From positions 1-26,870 of the forward strand of contig JAGBAI010000047.1 of NCBI GenBank assembly GCA_017939025.1: 26,870 nucleotides of DNA, read 5' to 3'. The translations under genes were made by a program, and so were the position numbers. Each line of letters opens with the position of its first letter. Within the stretch, counting starts at the first letter, position 1. This document shows, piece after piece, positions 8,232-14,401 of the stretch. The DNA comes from Oscillospiraceae bacterium. Lineage in GTDB: Bacteria; Bacillota_A; Clostridia; Oscillospirales; Oscillospiraceae. The notes under the pieces were generated by a model. That model ran no database searches, was not told the DNA's origin, and saw only the letters and a list, made by a program, of their open reading frames with translations.

Positions 8232-8765
8232 TCAGGCCCAGAGGACAGTATCAACGGGGATATCGTGTTCCTCGGTTTCCAGCGCGGGAAGCATCTGGAA
8301 TTCGTAGCACAGGGCCAGAGTAGGATGATTTGGCTCGGCGGACAGAAATTTGTCATAAAAGCCGCCGCCGTAACCGATACGATGGCCCTGAGGATCAAAA
8401 GCCAGGCCGGGCATCAGAACCAGCGCGGTTTCGTCATCGGCAATGGGACCGTCAGCAATGGGCTCGGGGATGTTGGCATAGCCTTTCTCCACTTTACTCA
8501 GGTCGTCCATATAGATAAAGCGCATCTCATCGCCGTAGCATTTGGGTACAGCCACGCGCTTGCCGTCCTTCAGGGCCTGTTCCAGCATGGGGACGGTGCG
8601 GACTTCCTGGTTGTAAGGAAGGTAGCCATAGATGGTTCTGGCGGACTTGTAAGCTTCACTTTGGAGAAAAATCCGGCCCAGGGCTTCACTGCGGGAGATG
8701 ATCTCTTCCTCAGTCATGGCCCGTTTCCGGGCGCGGATGGTGGCACGGAGTTCTTTTTTATCCAT
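8232..8765 (-). CDS. 5-formyltetrahydrofolate cyclo-ligase
   Basis: A 177-aa cytoplasmic enzyme that uses ATP to convert 5-formyl-THF to 5,10-methenyl-THF, returning the storage folate to the one-carbon pool. The N-terminal MDKKELRATIRARKRAM carries the basic segment typical of the family. The C-terminal signature MPGLAFDPQGHRIGYGGGFY holds the glycine-rich ATP/substrate loop, followed by ALCYEFQMLP and the HDIPVDTVL ending that closes these proteins. Length is normal (E. coli Fau/YgfA type). It overlaps the end of the XRE regulator gene by 8 bases and so is probably co-transcribed with it. The identification is firm. Confidence 0.95.
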   Translation of the reverse strand: MDKKELRATIRARKRAMTEEEIISRSEALGRIFLQSEAYKSARTIYGYLPYNQEVRTVPMLEQALKDGKRVAVPKCYGDEMRFIYMDDLSKVEKGYANIPEPIADGPIADDETALVLMPGLAFDPQGHRIGYGGGFYDKFLSAEPNHPTLALCYEFQMLPALETEEHDIPVDTVLWA

Positions 8766-9417
8766 TGACAGGCTCCTCCTTTTTTGTGGGGTGGAACATG
8801 TGGAACCACAGGAAAATGGCGATCTGGCCGGGAATTCCCAGCAGGAACAGCTTCCAGAAATGATAGCCCCAGATGGCCTGGATGACCATAAAGATGCTCA
8901 AAAGACTGCCCCAGACAATAATGGAGATCAGTGCCTTGTTCCAGCGGAAATCATGCCAGGCAGAACGCAGGCTCAGAAGTACGATGGCATTGGCGGGAAT
9001 GGCTACAAAAAACAGCAGGCAGCTGTACTGCTTCAGAAAATCGAAGGATGACAGCAGAACAAAGGCCAGCAGCGCCACAAACCACACCAGGGTAGAAGAC
9101 AGGGCCAGGATCACGTTTTTGTTGGCTTTGCGTTTCAGTGCCTTTTCCGAGACCTGGGTCATGGCCTTTTCCAGCTTACCGGGGTTGCCGGGCAAAGCAT
9201 CGGGATCGGCCAGCAGATCATTGACCGTAATTCCAAACTGCTCTGCCAGGGCCATTAACGTCAGTACATCAGGGACCGACTCGCCCCGTTCCCATTTGGA
9301 GACGGCCTTATCGGAATAATTCAGTTTTTCCGCAAGCCCGGCCTGGGTCAGTCCGGCGTTCTTGCGGTGGGCGGCAATATTGGCACCGATCTGATGCTTC
9401 AGCTTCTCGTCGTCCAT
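8758..9417 (-). CDS. XRE-family HTH regulator with C-terminal membrane helices
   Basis: A 219-aa protein. Residues about 7-62 are a Cro/C1-type helix-turn-helix (IGANIAAHRKNAGLTQAGLA, YSDKAVSKWERGESVPD, LMALAEQFGITVNDLL). After a basic linker (KALKRKANKN) come four hydrophobic segments (VILALSSTLVWFVALLAFVL, LLFFVAIPANAIVLL, ALISIIVWGSLLSIFMVIQ, LLGIPGQIAIFLWF). Membrane-tethered XRE regulators of this layout are common in Clostridia and are thought to respond to envelope or small-molecule signals; the target here is unknown. It has its own promoter and a good GGAGG site, and it leads the cluster that includes the cyclo-ligase gene. Confidence 0.88.
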   Translation of the reverse strand: MDDEKLKHQIGANIAAHRKNAGLTQAGLAEKLNYSDKAVSKWERGESVPDVLTLMALAEQFGITVNDLLADPDALPGNPGKLEKAMTQVSEKALKRKANKNVILALSSTLVWFVALLAFVLLSSFDFLKQYSCLLFFVAIPANAIVLLSLRSAWHDFRWNKALISIIVWGSLLSIFMVIQAIWGYHFWKLFLLGIPGQIAIFLWFHMFHPTKKEEPVNG

Positions 9418-9445
9418 GGTTACCCTCCAGCGTAGAATTATCTAT

Positions 9446-9474
9446 ATGATAGCATGATTTTGGAAGATTTGCAA
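9446..9474 (-). promoter_or_regulatory. Promoter of the XRE regulator cluster
   Basis: On the minus strand, -35 TTGCAA (9474-9469), a 17-bp spacer ending TGC, and -10 TATCAT (9451-9446) lie about 30 bases before the regulator's start codon. This is a good housekeeping-sigma promoter with an extended -10. Confidence 0.65.
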
Positions 9475-9484
9475 GTGAGGAGTT

Positions 9485-9524
9485 AGGCGTGAGGCGTGTA
9501 TCAATAAAATAACACCTCACGCCT
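9485..9524. repeat. Short palindromic repeat
   Basis: AGGCGTGAGG (9485-9494) and CCTCACGCCT (9515-9524) are perfect inverted repeats around an AT-rich centre. Pairing extends to 13 bp if two bases bulge. The flank (GTGAGGAGTTAGG) looks like a decayed copy of the same unit. It resembles small palindromic repeats seen in intergenic regions of gut Clostridia. Confidence 0.55.
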
Positions 9525-9571
9525 TATTCCTGGCTGAAGAACACCTCCGCGCCCAGGGGTGTAAGTTTTTC

Positions 9572-9600
9572 TTGTAATTTATCCGGGTTGTCGCTATAAT
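9572..9600 (+). promoter_or_regulatory. Promoter of the xpaC-telA operon
   Basis: -35 TTGTAA (9572-9577), a 17-bp spacer, then a perfect TATAAT (9595-9600), 22 bases before the ATG at 9623. Confidence 0.75.
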
Positions 9601-9622
9601 AGTCCCAATAGGAGTGACGCTT

Positions 9623-10768
9623 ATGGCATATAAGAATTCTCAATGGGAAGAACTGGGCCGCAATGTACAGGATATTGTAGAGCAGGCTGTAAATTCCCAT
9701 GATTATCAGAAATTGGGGCAGACTATCCGCCAGACAGTGAGCCGGGCTGTGGACTTGGGATCGGCCCGCAAGGCGGAAGAAAAGCCCCAGATCATAGAAC
9801 AGCAGGATGTATCCGTCCTCTATAGCACCACAGGCGGCATCACAACCAGAGGGGTTCTGAAAATCGTAGGCGGCGGACTGCTTTGCGGCGTTTCTTTGGT
9901 AATGCTGCTGGCATCAGTCACGGTGTTGTTGTTTGGCGGCTACAGTCTGACACCAGCCCTGTGGACGCTGACGCTTTCTGCTGGCGGCATTGGTCTGATC
10001 GGCAGCGGGATAGGAAATCTGAATCTGGTGAGCCGTTTCAAAAGCTATAAAAAGGCCCTGGGCCCAAAAACCTACTGCACTCTGGAAAAGCTGGCAAGGG
10101 CTGCCGGAAAAAACGTGAAAACCGTGAAAAAGGATCTGGAAAAGCTTATTTCCAGGGGCGTTCTTCCGGAAGGACATCTGAACAATGAGGGCACCATGGT
10201 CATTACCAGCCATGAAACTTACCGGTATTTCGAGCAAAGCCGCCTCCAGCTGGAGGAGCGTAAACGGCAGGAAGCCGCACTGATCGAGAAAAAGAAGGAA
10301 AGCACACATTCTCCTCAGGTGCGGGATGTGCTGGACAAGGGAGAGGAATTTTTAAATCAGATTCGCAAATGCAATGATGGGATTCCCGGTGAGGAGATTT
10401 CACGGAAAATCTATCAGCTGGAAAATATTGTGGAGCGGATCTTTGAACGGGTAGACACCAATCCGGAGGTGATCCCGGATCTGAAAAAGATGATGGATTA
10501 TTACCTGCCCATGACGGTGAAGCTGCTGCGAGCTTATGAGGACATGGATGTCCAGCCGGTACAGGGAGAGACCATCCGTAATTCCAAACGGGAAATCGAG
10601 AAAACGCTGGATACCTTGAATCTGGCATTTGAAAAGCTGCTGGATGAACTGTTTGAGGATACGGCGCTGGATGTTTCCAGTGATATTTCCGTGCTGAACA
10701 CCCTCTTGGCCCAGGAAGGGCTGGTAGAGGATGACCTGACCAAAATGCGAAAGCAGAAAACCCCATAA
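9623..10768 (+). CDS. xpaC: XpaC-like protein (5-bromo-4-chloroindolyl phosphate hydrolysis family)
   Basis: A 381-aa protein. The N-terminal part is charged and helical (WEELGRNVQDIVEQAVNSHD). Two membrane helices follow at about residues 75-130 (ILKIVGGGLL-like GGGLLCGVSLVMLLASVTVL and LWTLTLSAGGIGLIGSGI). A KTVKKDLEKLISRGVLP segment and a long helical C-terminal domain (IYQLENIVERIFERVDTNPE, YYLPMTVKLLRAYEDMD) are typical of XpaC. The gene is paired with telA, as is usual for this family, and is thought to act with it at the envelope. AGGAG at 9610-9614 lies 8 bases before ATG 9623, so I prefer this start to the GTG at 9614. The biochemical role of XpaC is not settled. Confidence 0.85.
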   Translation: MAYKNSQWEELGRNVQDIVEQAVNSHDYQKLGQTIRQTVSRAVDLGSARKAEEKPQIIEQQDVSVLYSTTGGITTRGVLKIVGGGLLCGVSLVMLLASVTVLLFGGYSLTPALWTLTLSAGGIGLIGSGIGNLNLVSRFKSYKKALGPKTYCTLEKLARAAGKNVKTVKKDLEKLISRGVLPEGHLNNEGTMVITSHETYRYFEQSRLQLEERKRQEAALIEKKKESTHSPQVRDVLDKGEEFLNQIRKCNDGIPGEEISRKIYQLENIVERIFERVDTNPEVIPDLKKMMDYYLPMTVKLLRAYEDMDVQPVQGETIRNSKREIEKTLDTLNLAFEKLLDELFEDTALDVSSDISVLNTLLAQEGLVEDDLTKMRKQKTP

Positions 10769-10780
10769 GGAGACAAGTAT

Positions 10781-11899
10781 ATGGAACAAGAATTTGAACT
10801 GACTCTGGAGCCGGAGCTGGAGGAAACCACCGTTCCTGCCGTAGTGGAAGAAAAGAACGAAGCAGTCCATGAGCCGGTACTGACCCCGGAAGAGCAGCAG
10901 ATGGTGGCTGCCTTCGCTGCCAAAATCGATGTGGAAAATACGGCGCAGATTTTGCAGTACGGTGCCGGTACCCAGAAAAAAATGGCGGAATTCTCCGATG
11001 CTGCGCTGGCCAATGTGCGGACTCAGGATCTGGGTGAGGTTGGCGACCTGATTACCCAGGTGGTGGGGGAGCTGAAGGGCTTTGACGCGGAAGAAGAAAA
11101 GGGATTCTTCGGCTTCTTCAAAAAGCAGGCCAACAAGCTGGATACCATGAAAACCAAATATGCCAAGGCTGAGGTCAATGTGGAGAAAATTGGCGATGCG
11201 TTGCAGCAGCATCAGGTGCGGCTTTTAAAGGATTCTGCTGTACTGGATAAAATGTACGAGCAAAATCTGGCTTATTTTAAAGAACTGTCCATGTATATTC
11301 TGGCAGGTAAACAGAAGCTGCAGCAGGTGCGTACCGGAAAGCTGATGGAATTGCAGGCCAAAGCCCAGCAGACAGGCCTTGCGGAAGATGCCCAGGCAGC
11401 CCGGGATCTGTCTGACAAGTGTGACCGGTTTGAAAAGAAGATCCATGATCTGGAACTGACCAGAGCCATCTCCATCCAGACGGCACCTCAGATCCGGATG
11501 ATCCAGAACAATGATAATGTGATGGTGGAAAAGATCCAGACTACCCTGATGAACACCATTCCGTTGTGGAAAAATCAGATGGTTCTGGCGCTGGGCATTG
11601 CCCATTCCACAGAAGCGGCCCAGGCACAGCGGCAGGTGACGGATATTACCAACGCCCTCTTAAAGCAGAATGCAGAAAAGCTTCACATGGCCTCTGTGGA
11701 AACTGCGAAAGAGGCAGAGCGGGGCATTGTGGATATGGAAACGCTGAAAACCACCAACGCCAAGCTGATCCAGACGCTGGACGATGTGATGAAGATCCAG
11801 GCCGATGGCCGGGCCAAGCGCCTGGCAGCAGAAGTGGAGATGCAGAAAATGGAGGAAGATCTGAAGGTCAAGCTCCTGCAGATCCGCAACGGCGGTTAA
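10781..11899 (+). CDS. telA: Toxic anion resistance protein TelA
   Basis: A 372-aa, soluble, almost wholly helical protein of normal TelA length. Recognisable segments are GFFGFFKKQANKLDTMKTKY, KIGDALQQHQVRLLKDSAVL, YILAGKQKLQQ, LTRAISIQTAPQIRMIQNN and IPLWKNQMVLALGIAHS. The family was named for tellurite resistance. In Clostridia and Bacilli it usually sits beside XpaC, and it probably supports envelope stress tolerance or cell-shape functions more generally. It follows xpaC by 12 bases with an AAGGAG site, so the two form one operon, closed by the strong terminator at 11908. The assignment is firm; the exact activity is unknown. Confidence 0.93.
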   Translation: MEQEFELTLEPELEETTVPAVVEEKNEAVHEPVLTPEEQQMVAAFAAKIDVENTAQILQYGAGTQKKMAEFSDAALANVRTQDLGEVGDLITQVVGELKGFDAEEEKGFFGFFKKQANKLDTMKTKYAKAEVNVEKIGDALQQHQVRLLKDSAVLDKMYEQNLAYFKELSMYILAGKQKLQQVRTGKLMELQAKAQQTGLAEDAQAARDLSDKCDRFEKKIHDLELTRAISIQTAPQIRMIQNNDNVMVEKIQTTLMNTIPLWKNQMVLALGIAHSTEAAQAQRQVTDITNALLKQNAEKLHMASVETAKEAERGIVDMETLKTTNAKLIQTLDDVMKIQADGRAKRLAAEVEMQKMEEDLKVKLLQIRNGG

Positions 11900-11907
11900 G
11901 AGAACAG

Positions 11908-11943
11908 AAAAGCCACGCTTTCCTTTTGAAAGCGTGGCTTTTT
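11908..11943. terminator. Bidirectional terminator between telA and the cyclase gene
   Basis: A perfect 15-bp stem (arms 11908-11922 and 11928-11942) has loop CTTTT, A4 on its left side and T5 on its right. It serves the convergent telA and cyclase genes. Confidence 0.93.
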
Positions 11944-11955
11944 GTAAAAAGAAAA

Positions 11956-12708
11956 TTAAGGACAAATAGCCCAGACACGAACGGGCAGACCGGTGGCACC
12001 CTCCAGACGGGGCCAGGCTGCTACCAGAATGGCGCCGGCGGCAGGAACCTGATCCAAGTTCCGCAGTACTTCGATCTGCAGTTTGCCGGAGGCCAGCACA
12101 TACCGCTCGCAGGCCAGGTCACCAGCTTCGGCTGCCAGAACGCTGGCATCGGTATCCAGAGTTTCGTGACCGTTGGCAGCGGCATTGCGTTCCTCGTAAA
12201 TGTATTTCAAGGCTTCCATAGACCAGCCGGGGCAATGCTCACCGCCATCCTCGTCCAGATTGGAGAAGGCATTCATATCCGGCCAGCGCTTATACCAGTC
12301 GGTACGAAGGGCCACGAAAGCGCCGTTGGGAATGGGGCCATACTGTTCTTCGTAAGCTTTGATATCCTCAACGGTCACTGCATAATGGACATCCTCTGCA
12401 ACCTGCTTGGTAATGTCAATGACGCACAGAGGATACATCATGTTCTGTACACCGTAGGCATCAGAACCCGGGGCATCTTTCACGAAATGGCTGGGGAAGT
12501 CGATGTGGGTACCGAACTGGCCCGGGAACAGGAAGGTCTGGATCAGACAATCCAGCATGGGATTGCCCCAGTCATACACGACCTTGCCGATTTCCACGGA
12601 GCCGTCGGGAATACCTGCCCAATAGGGGCTGTCGTTGTTCATGGAGTGGGAAAGCTCCACCCAGCGGCAGGCTTTCAGCTGATTGAGATTCTCCCATAAT
12701 GAATACAT
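11956..12708 (-). CDS. Cyclase family protein (kynurenine formamidase-like)
   Basis: A 250-aa metal-dependent hydrolase of the cyclase family. The metal-site motif is GQFGTHIDFPSHF at about residues 63-75. It matches the family's H-x-GTH-x-D-x-P-x-H pattern except that the first His is Gln here. Other family segments are WVELSHSMNNDSPYWAG at the N-terminus, GAFVALRTDWYKRW in the middle and LVAAWPRLEGATGLPVRVWA at the C-terminus. Members hydrolyse amides or esters such as N-formylkynurenine, but Clostridial homologues are mostly uncharacterised, so the substrate is open. It is a single-gene unit with a clear promoter, AAGGAGG ribosome site and terminator. It is the last chromosomal gene before the tRNA scar. 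Confidence 0.9.
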   Translation of the reverse strand: MYSLWENLNQLKACRWVELSHSMNNDSPYWAGIPDGSVEIGKVVYDWGNPMLDCLIQTFLFPGQFGTHIDFPSHFVKDAPGSDAYGVQNMMYPLCVIDITKQVAEDVHYAVTVEDIKAYEEQYGPIPNGAFVALRTDWYKRWPDMNAFSNLDEDGGEHCPGWSMEALKYIYEERNAAANGHETLDTDASVLAAEAGDLACERYVLASGKLQIEVLRNLDQVPAAGAILVAAWPRLEGATGLPVRVWAICP

Positions 12709-12740
12709 TGTCTGTCCTCCTTAAAAATAATCTTGGATTC

Positions 12741-12769
12741 ATTATATATAAGGAGATCGAAAATGTAAA
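12741..12769 (-). promoter_or_regulatory. Promoter of the cyclase gene
   Basis: On the minus strand, -35 TTTACA (12769-12764), a 17-bp spacer and a perfect -10 TATAAT (12746-12741), 32 bases before the start codon. Confidence 0.8.
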
Positions 12770-12826
12770 GAGAAATTGTACAGGATTGTCAAAAGGACGT
12801 GCTGGGCATGGTTCGAGGCTCTTACC

Positions 12827-12872
12827 CGGATGAAAAAAAGAGAGGTGCTATGCACCTCTCTTTTTTCATCCG
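12827..12872 (-). terminator. Long hairpin terminator of the interrupted tRNA-Pro locus
   Basis: The arms at 12827-12848 and 12852-12872 are complementary over 21 bp with a single extra A (A7 against T6) and loop TAT. On the minus strand the hairpin directly follows the tRNA-Pro acceptor stem, sharing its last bases, and is followed by T7. It is most simply the original terminator of that tRNA gene. Confidence 0.8.
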
Positions 12873-12910
12873 AGTGGCGAGACTCGAACTCGCGGCATCC
12901 TGGTCCCAAA
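12869..12910 (-). pseudogene. tRNA-Pro(UGG) 3' fragment: probable attachment scar of the right-hand element
   Basis: Read on the minus strand, this segment matches the 3' part of a tRNA-Pro gene from the anticodon loop on. TTTGGGA is the loop with anticodon TGG, CCAGG the 3' anticodon stem, ATGCC the variable loop. GCGAG-TTCGAGT-CTCGC is an intact T arm, CACTCGG the 3' acceptor strand and A the discriminator. The matching 5' half is absent: upstream of the loop the sequence changes to unrelated DNA (ATTCG). Partial duplication of a tRNA 3' end is the classic product of integration into a tRNA gene. The orientation places the integrated element to the right, with the intact tRNA expected at its far end outside the window. 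Confidence 0.82.
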
Positions 12911-13263
12911 CGAATCCGGGAATTTTTCTTAACTTTTTTGGCTCCGTTTAATACTTTTATTCACAGTTCTCGGTGGTATTCAGAACTCTCTTCTCCGCTG
13001 ATTCCATCTGTTTTTTCTGTAGTTGTGGTCAAAACTGTGGTCAAAAACGATTGCCCCCCTAGCAGAATCCGTTTTGGCTTTCGCAGATATTGTAGTCAAA
13101 ACTGTGGTCAGGTAGAAACTGCATAGAGGAGCGTATGGATATTCAGTTACAAGTGTGGTGATTGTACCTTAGAAAACAGGAAAAAGCAAGTCATCTGTAA
13201 GAAAAATGAATACTGTAATCAAAGATAATATCGCAAGAATGTAGAGGGCATGTGATAAGTGGT
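12911..13263. other. Gene-free stretch next to the attachment scar
   Basis: About 350 bases hold no convincing gene. A plus-strand frame at 12776-13126 runs through the tRNA fragment and is not a gene. The stretch contains the paired 21-nt direct repeats listed separately and AT-rich segments. It looks like the attachment-site arm of an integrative element. Confidence 0.6.
13023..13110. repeat. Pair of 21-nt direct repeats (possible integrase arm-binding sites)
   Basis: Positions 13023-13043 and 13090-13110 match at 20 of 21 bases in the same orientation, 46 bases apart. Each copy contains GTGGTCA (or GTAGTCA) twice, spaced by AAACT, giving four iterated short motifs. They begin about 110 bases from the tRNA scar. 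Iterated short direct repeats near an attachment core are typical arm-type sites of tyrosine integrases. No integrase gene is visible nearby, so the role is inferred. Confidence 0.5.
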
Positions 13264-13292
13264 TTGACAAATATTGATGGTATTAATATAAT
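13264..13292 (+). promoter_or_regulatory. Perfect consensus promoter of the GIY-YIG gene
   Basis: TTGACA (13264-13269), exactly 17 bp, TATAAT (13287-13292). This is a full-consensus housekeeping promoter. The start codon at 13336 is 43 bases downstream. Confidence 0.9.
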
Positions 13293-13335
13293 TGTGGAAT
13301 AGGCGATACTGTTGTCATGCAGTAGGGGTGTAGCT

Positions 13336-13767
13336 ATGAGAGACAAGATAATTAGAATTCAGTGGTCTGATCCGATGACTGTGGATGAGATGATACGTTC
13401 AGATGCATCTTTGAAAAATGGGCTGTATTATATATCCCGTGTTTTGCATGGTAGAGAAACGAGCCTTTACATTGGAAAAGCCACGAATACAATTCGGGAA
13501 CGTTTAAGAGCACATAAACGGGAGTGGCTTTATAAGCGGTATGGAATAAAGTATGTGCGTGTTGGAGAAATTGTGTATCCTTATGAAGTAGATGATAATA
13601 TTATTGACCATGCGGAAAGTGCGCTGATCTATGAGCACAGAGATGTGCTGAAAGATAATACAGCTAAAACGAAGTCATACTCATATTGGGAGCTTTACCA
13701 GATACATAATATTGGTAACCCTGGAGCTTTGAAACCGGTGTTTAGGATGCATGATCAACCAGATTAA
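13336..13767 (+). CDS. GIY-YIG nuclease-like protein
   Basis: A 143-aa protein. GLYYI at residues 29-33 and LYIGKA at 44-49 form the GIY-YIG core. A following Arg-rich helix (TIRERLRAHKREWL) and HAESALI with Glu94 correspond to the Arg and catalytic Glu of the fold, so the active site looks complete. Family members cut DNA in repair, restriction, homing or mobile-element processes. There is no extra DNA-binding domain. I chose ATG 13336 with AGGGGTG just upstream rather than TTG 13312. It has its own perfect promoter and a strong hairpin after it, so it is an independent, probably well-expressed gene beside the attachment region. The domain assignment rests on motif reading; the target is unknown. 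Confidence 0.72.
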   Translation: MRDKIIRIQWSDPMTVDEMIRSDASLKNGLYYISRVLHGRETSLYIGKATNTIRERLRAHKREWLYKRYGIKYVRVGEIVYPYEVDDNIIDHAESALIYEHRDVLKDNTAKTKSYSYWELYQIHNIGNPGALKPVFRMHDQPD

Positions 13768-13792
13768 CAAATGATATTGTAATAATGTAAAA

Positions 13793-13850
13793 CACCACCA
13801 TGTGTTGGGGTTTCGTGAGATTCGAAACCGCAGCATGTGGTGGTGCTTTT
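13793..13850 (+). terminator. Long-stem terminator after the GIY-YIG gene
   Basis: The arms at 13793-13815 and 13823-13845 pair over 23 positions with one mismatch and three G-U pairs, loop TGAGATT, followed by CTTTTCC. It is unusually long for a simple terminator. Confidence 0.75.
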
Positions 13851-13935
13851 CCTATTTTGGCTTTGTAGCCGAGCGTTCCCGGAAAATAAAGGAAAGGATC
13901 GTTGCAATAATTTGTGTTGGCTATAAATCGGAGTT

Positions 13936-14268
13936 TTAAGAGTTCCGGCTAGTTAACAGTTCATATAGAACAGAGGTGTACAGGTTTTTCTGTGAAGTGA
14001 TAGCCTGAACCTCAGAAATCAATGTAGCAGAAACAGCTTCATCTGGCTTGACAGTAAAGTTAGGTGATTTACAAGAGATGCTGTAATCGGACATTACTTC
14101 GCTGGAAATCTGAGTAATAGGTAAGTGACGATTCATAGGTGCATTATGTGCCAGCCGGAAGATACCAGCCTCTCCTATGGTTTCAGCAATGACAGCCACA
14201 GGCAGGTGCGTAGCTCTGGCAATATAATCTACCAGCATGGCAGTATATCCGATACTTTCTATCAGCAT
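13936..14268 (-). CDS. Hypothetical protein, unrecognised (accessory)
   Basis: I do not recognise this 110-aa protein. It begins MLIESIGYTAMLVDYIARAT and contains LPVAVIAETIGEAGIFRLAH, a possible helix-turn-helix-like or small helical domain vaguely like DUF3791, followed by a less structured C-terminus. The start at 14268 has AGAGGAGGA about 7 bases upstream. The frame is open for 32 further codons up to an ATG at 14364 (PVFDYSALTVDRISAILAKV), which also looks protein-like, so a longer start or a fused upstream remnant is possible. It is divergent from the ICE operon and lies between the attachment region and the structured leader. No function is proposed. Confidence 0.55.
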   Translation of the reverse strand: MLIESIGYTAMLVDYIARATHLPVAVIAETIGEAGIFRLAHNAPMNRHLPITQISSEVMSDYSISCKSPNFTVKPDEAVSATLISEVQAITSQKNLYTSVLYELLTSRNS

Positions 14269-14355
14269 GGTATGTCCTCCTCTGGAAAAATGAACCTTGG
14301 CAAGTATAGCGGAAATACGGTCAACCGTCAAGGCTGAATAATCGAAGACAGGCTG

Positions 14356-14401
14356 ATCAGGCATAGGAAAAGATCTGTTTTACCATGCCTGATTATTTTT
14401 T
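14356..14401 (+). terminator. Inverted repeat with T-run at the 5' end of the minus-strand gene
   Basis: ATCAGGCAT (14356-14364) and ATGCCTGAT (14385-14393) are perfect 9-bp inverted repeats with a 20-nt loop, followed on the plus strand by TATTTTTTT. It could insulate the leader RNA region from upstream plus-strand transcription, or act as an operator for the divergent gene. Confidence 0.5.

Noticed and set aside
12811..12830. GGTTCGAGGCTC left of the terminator as a second tRNA fragment
   Set aside because: The flanking bases cannot form a T stem and no acceptor strand follows.
12776..13126. A 116-codon frame containing EWRDSNSRHPGPK
   Set aside because: This is the familiar false translation of a tRNA 3' end; it reads through the tRNA-Pro fragment and the terminator hairpin.
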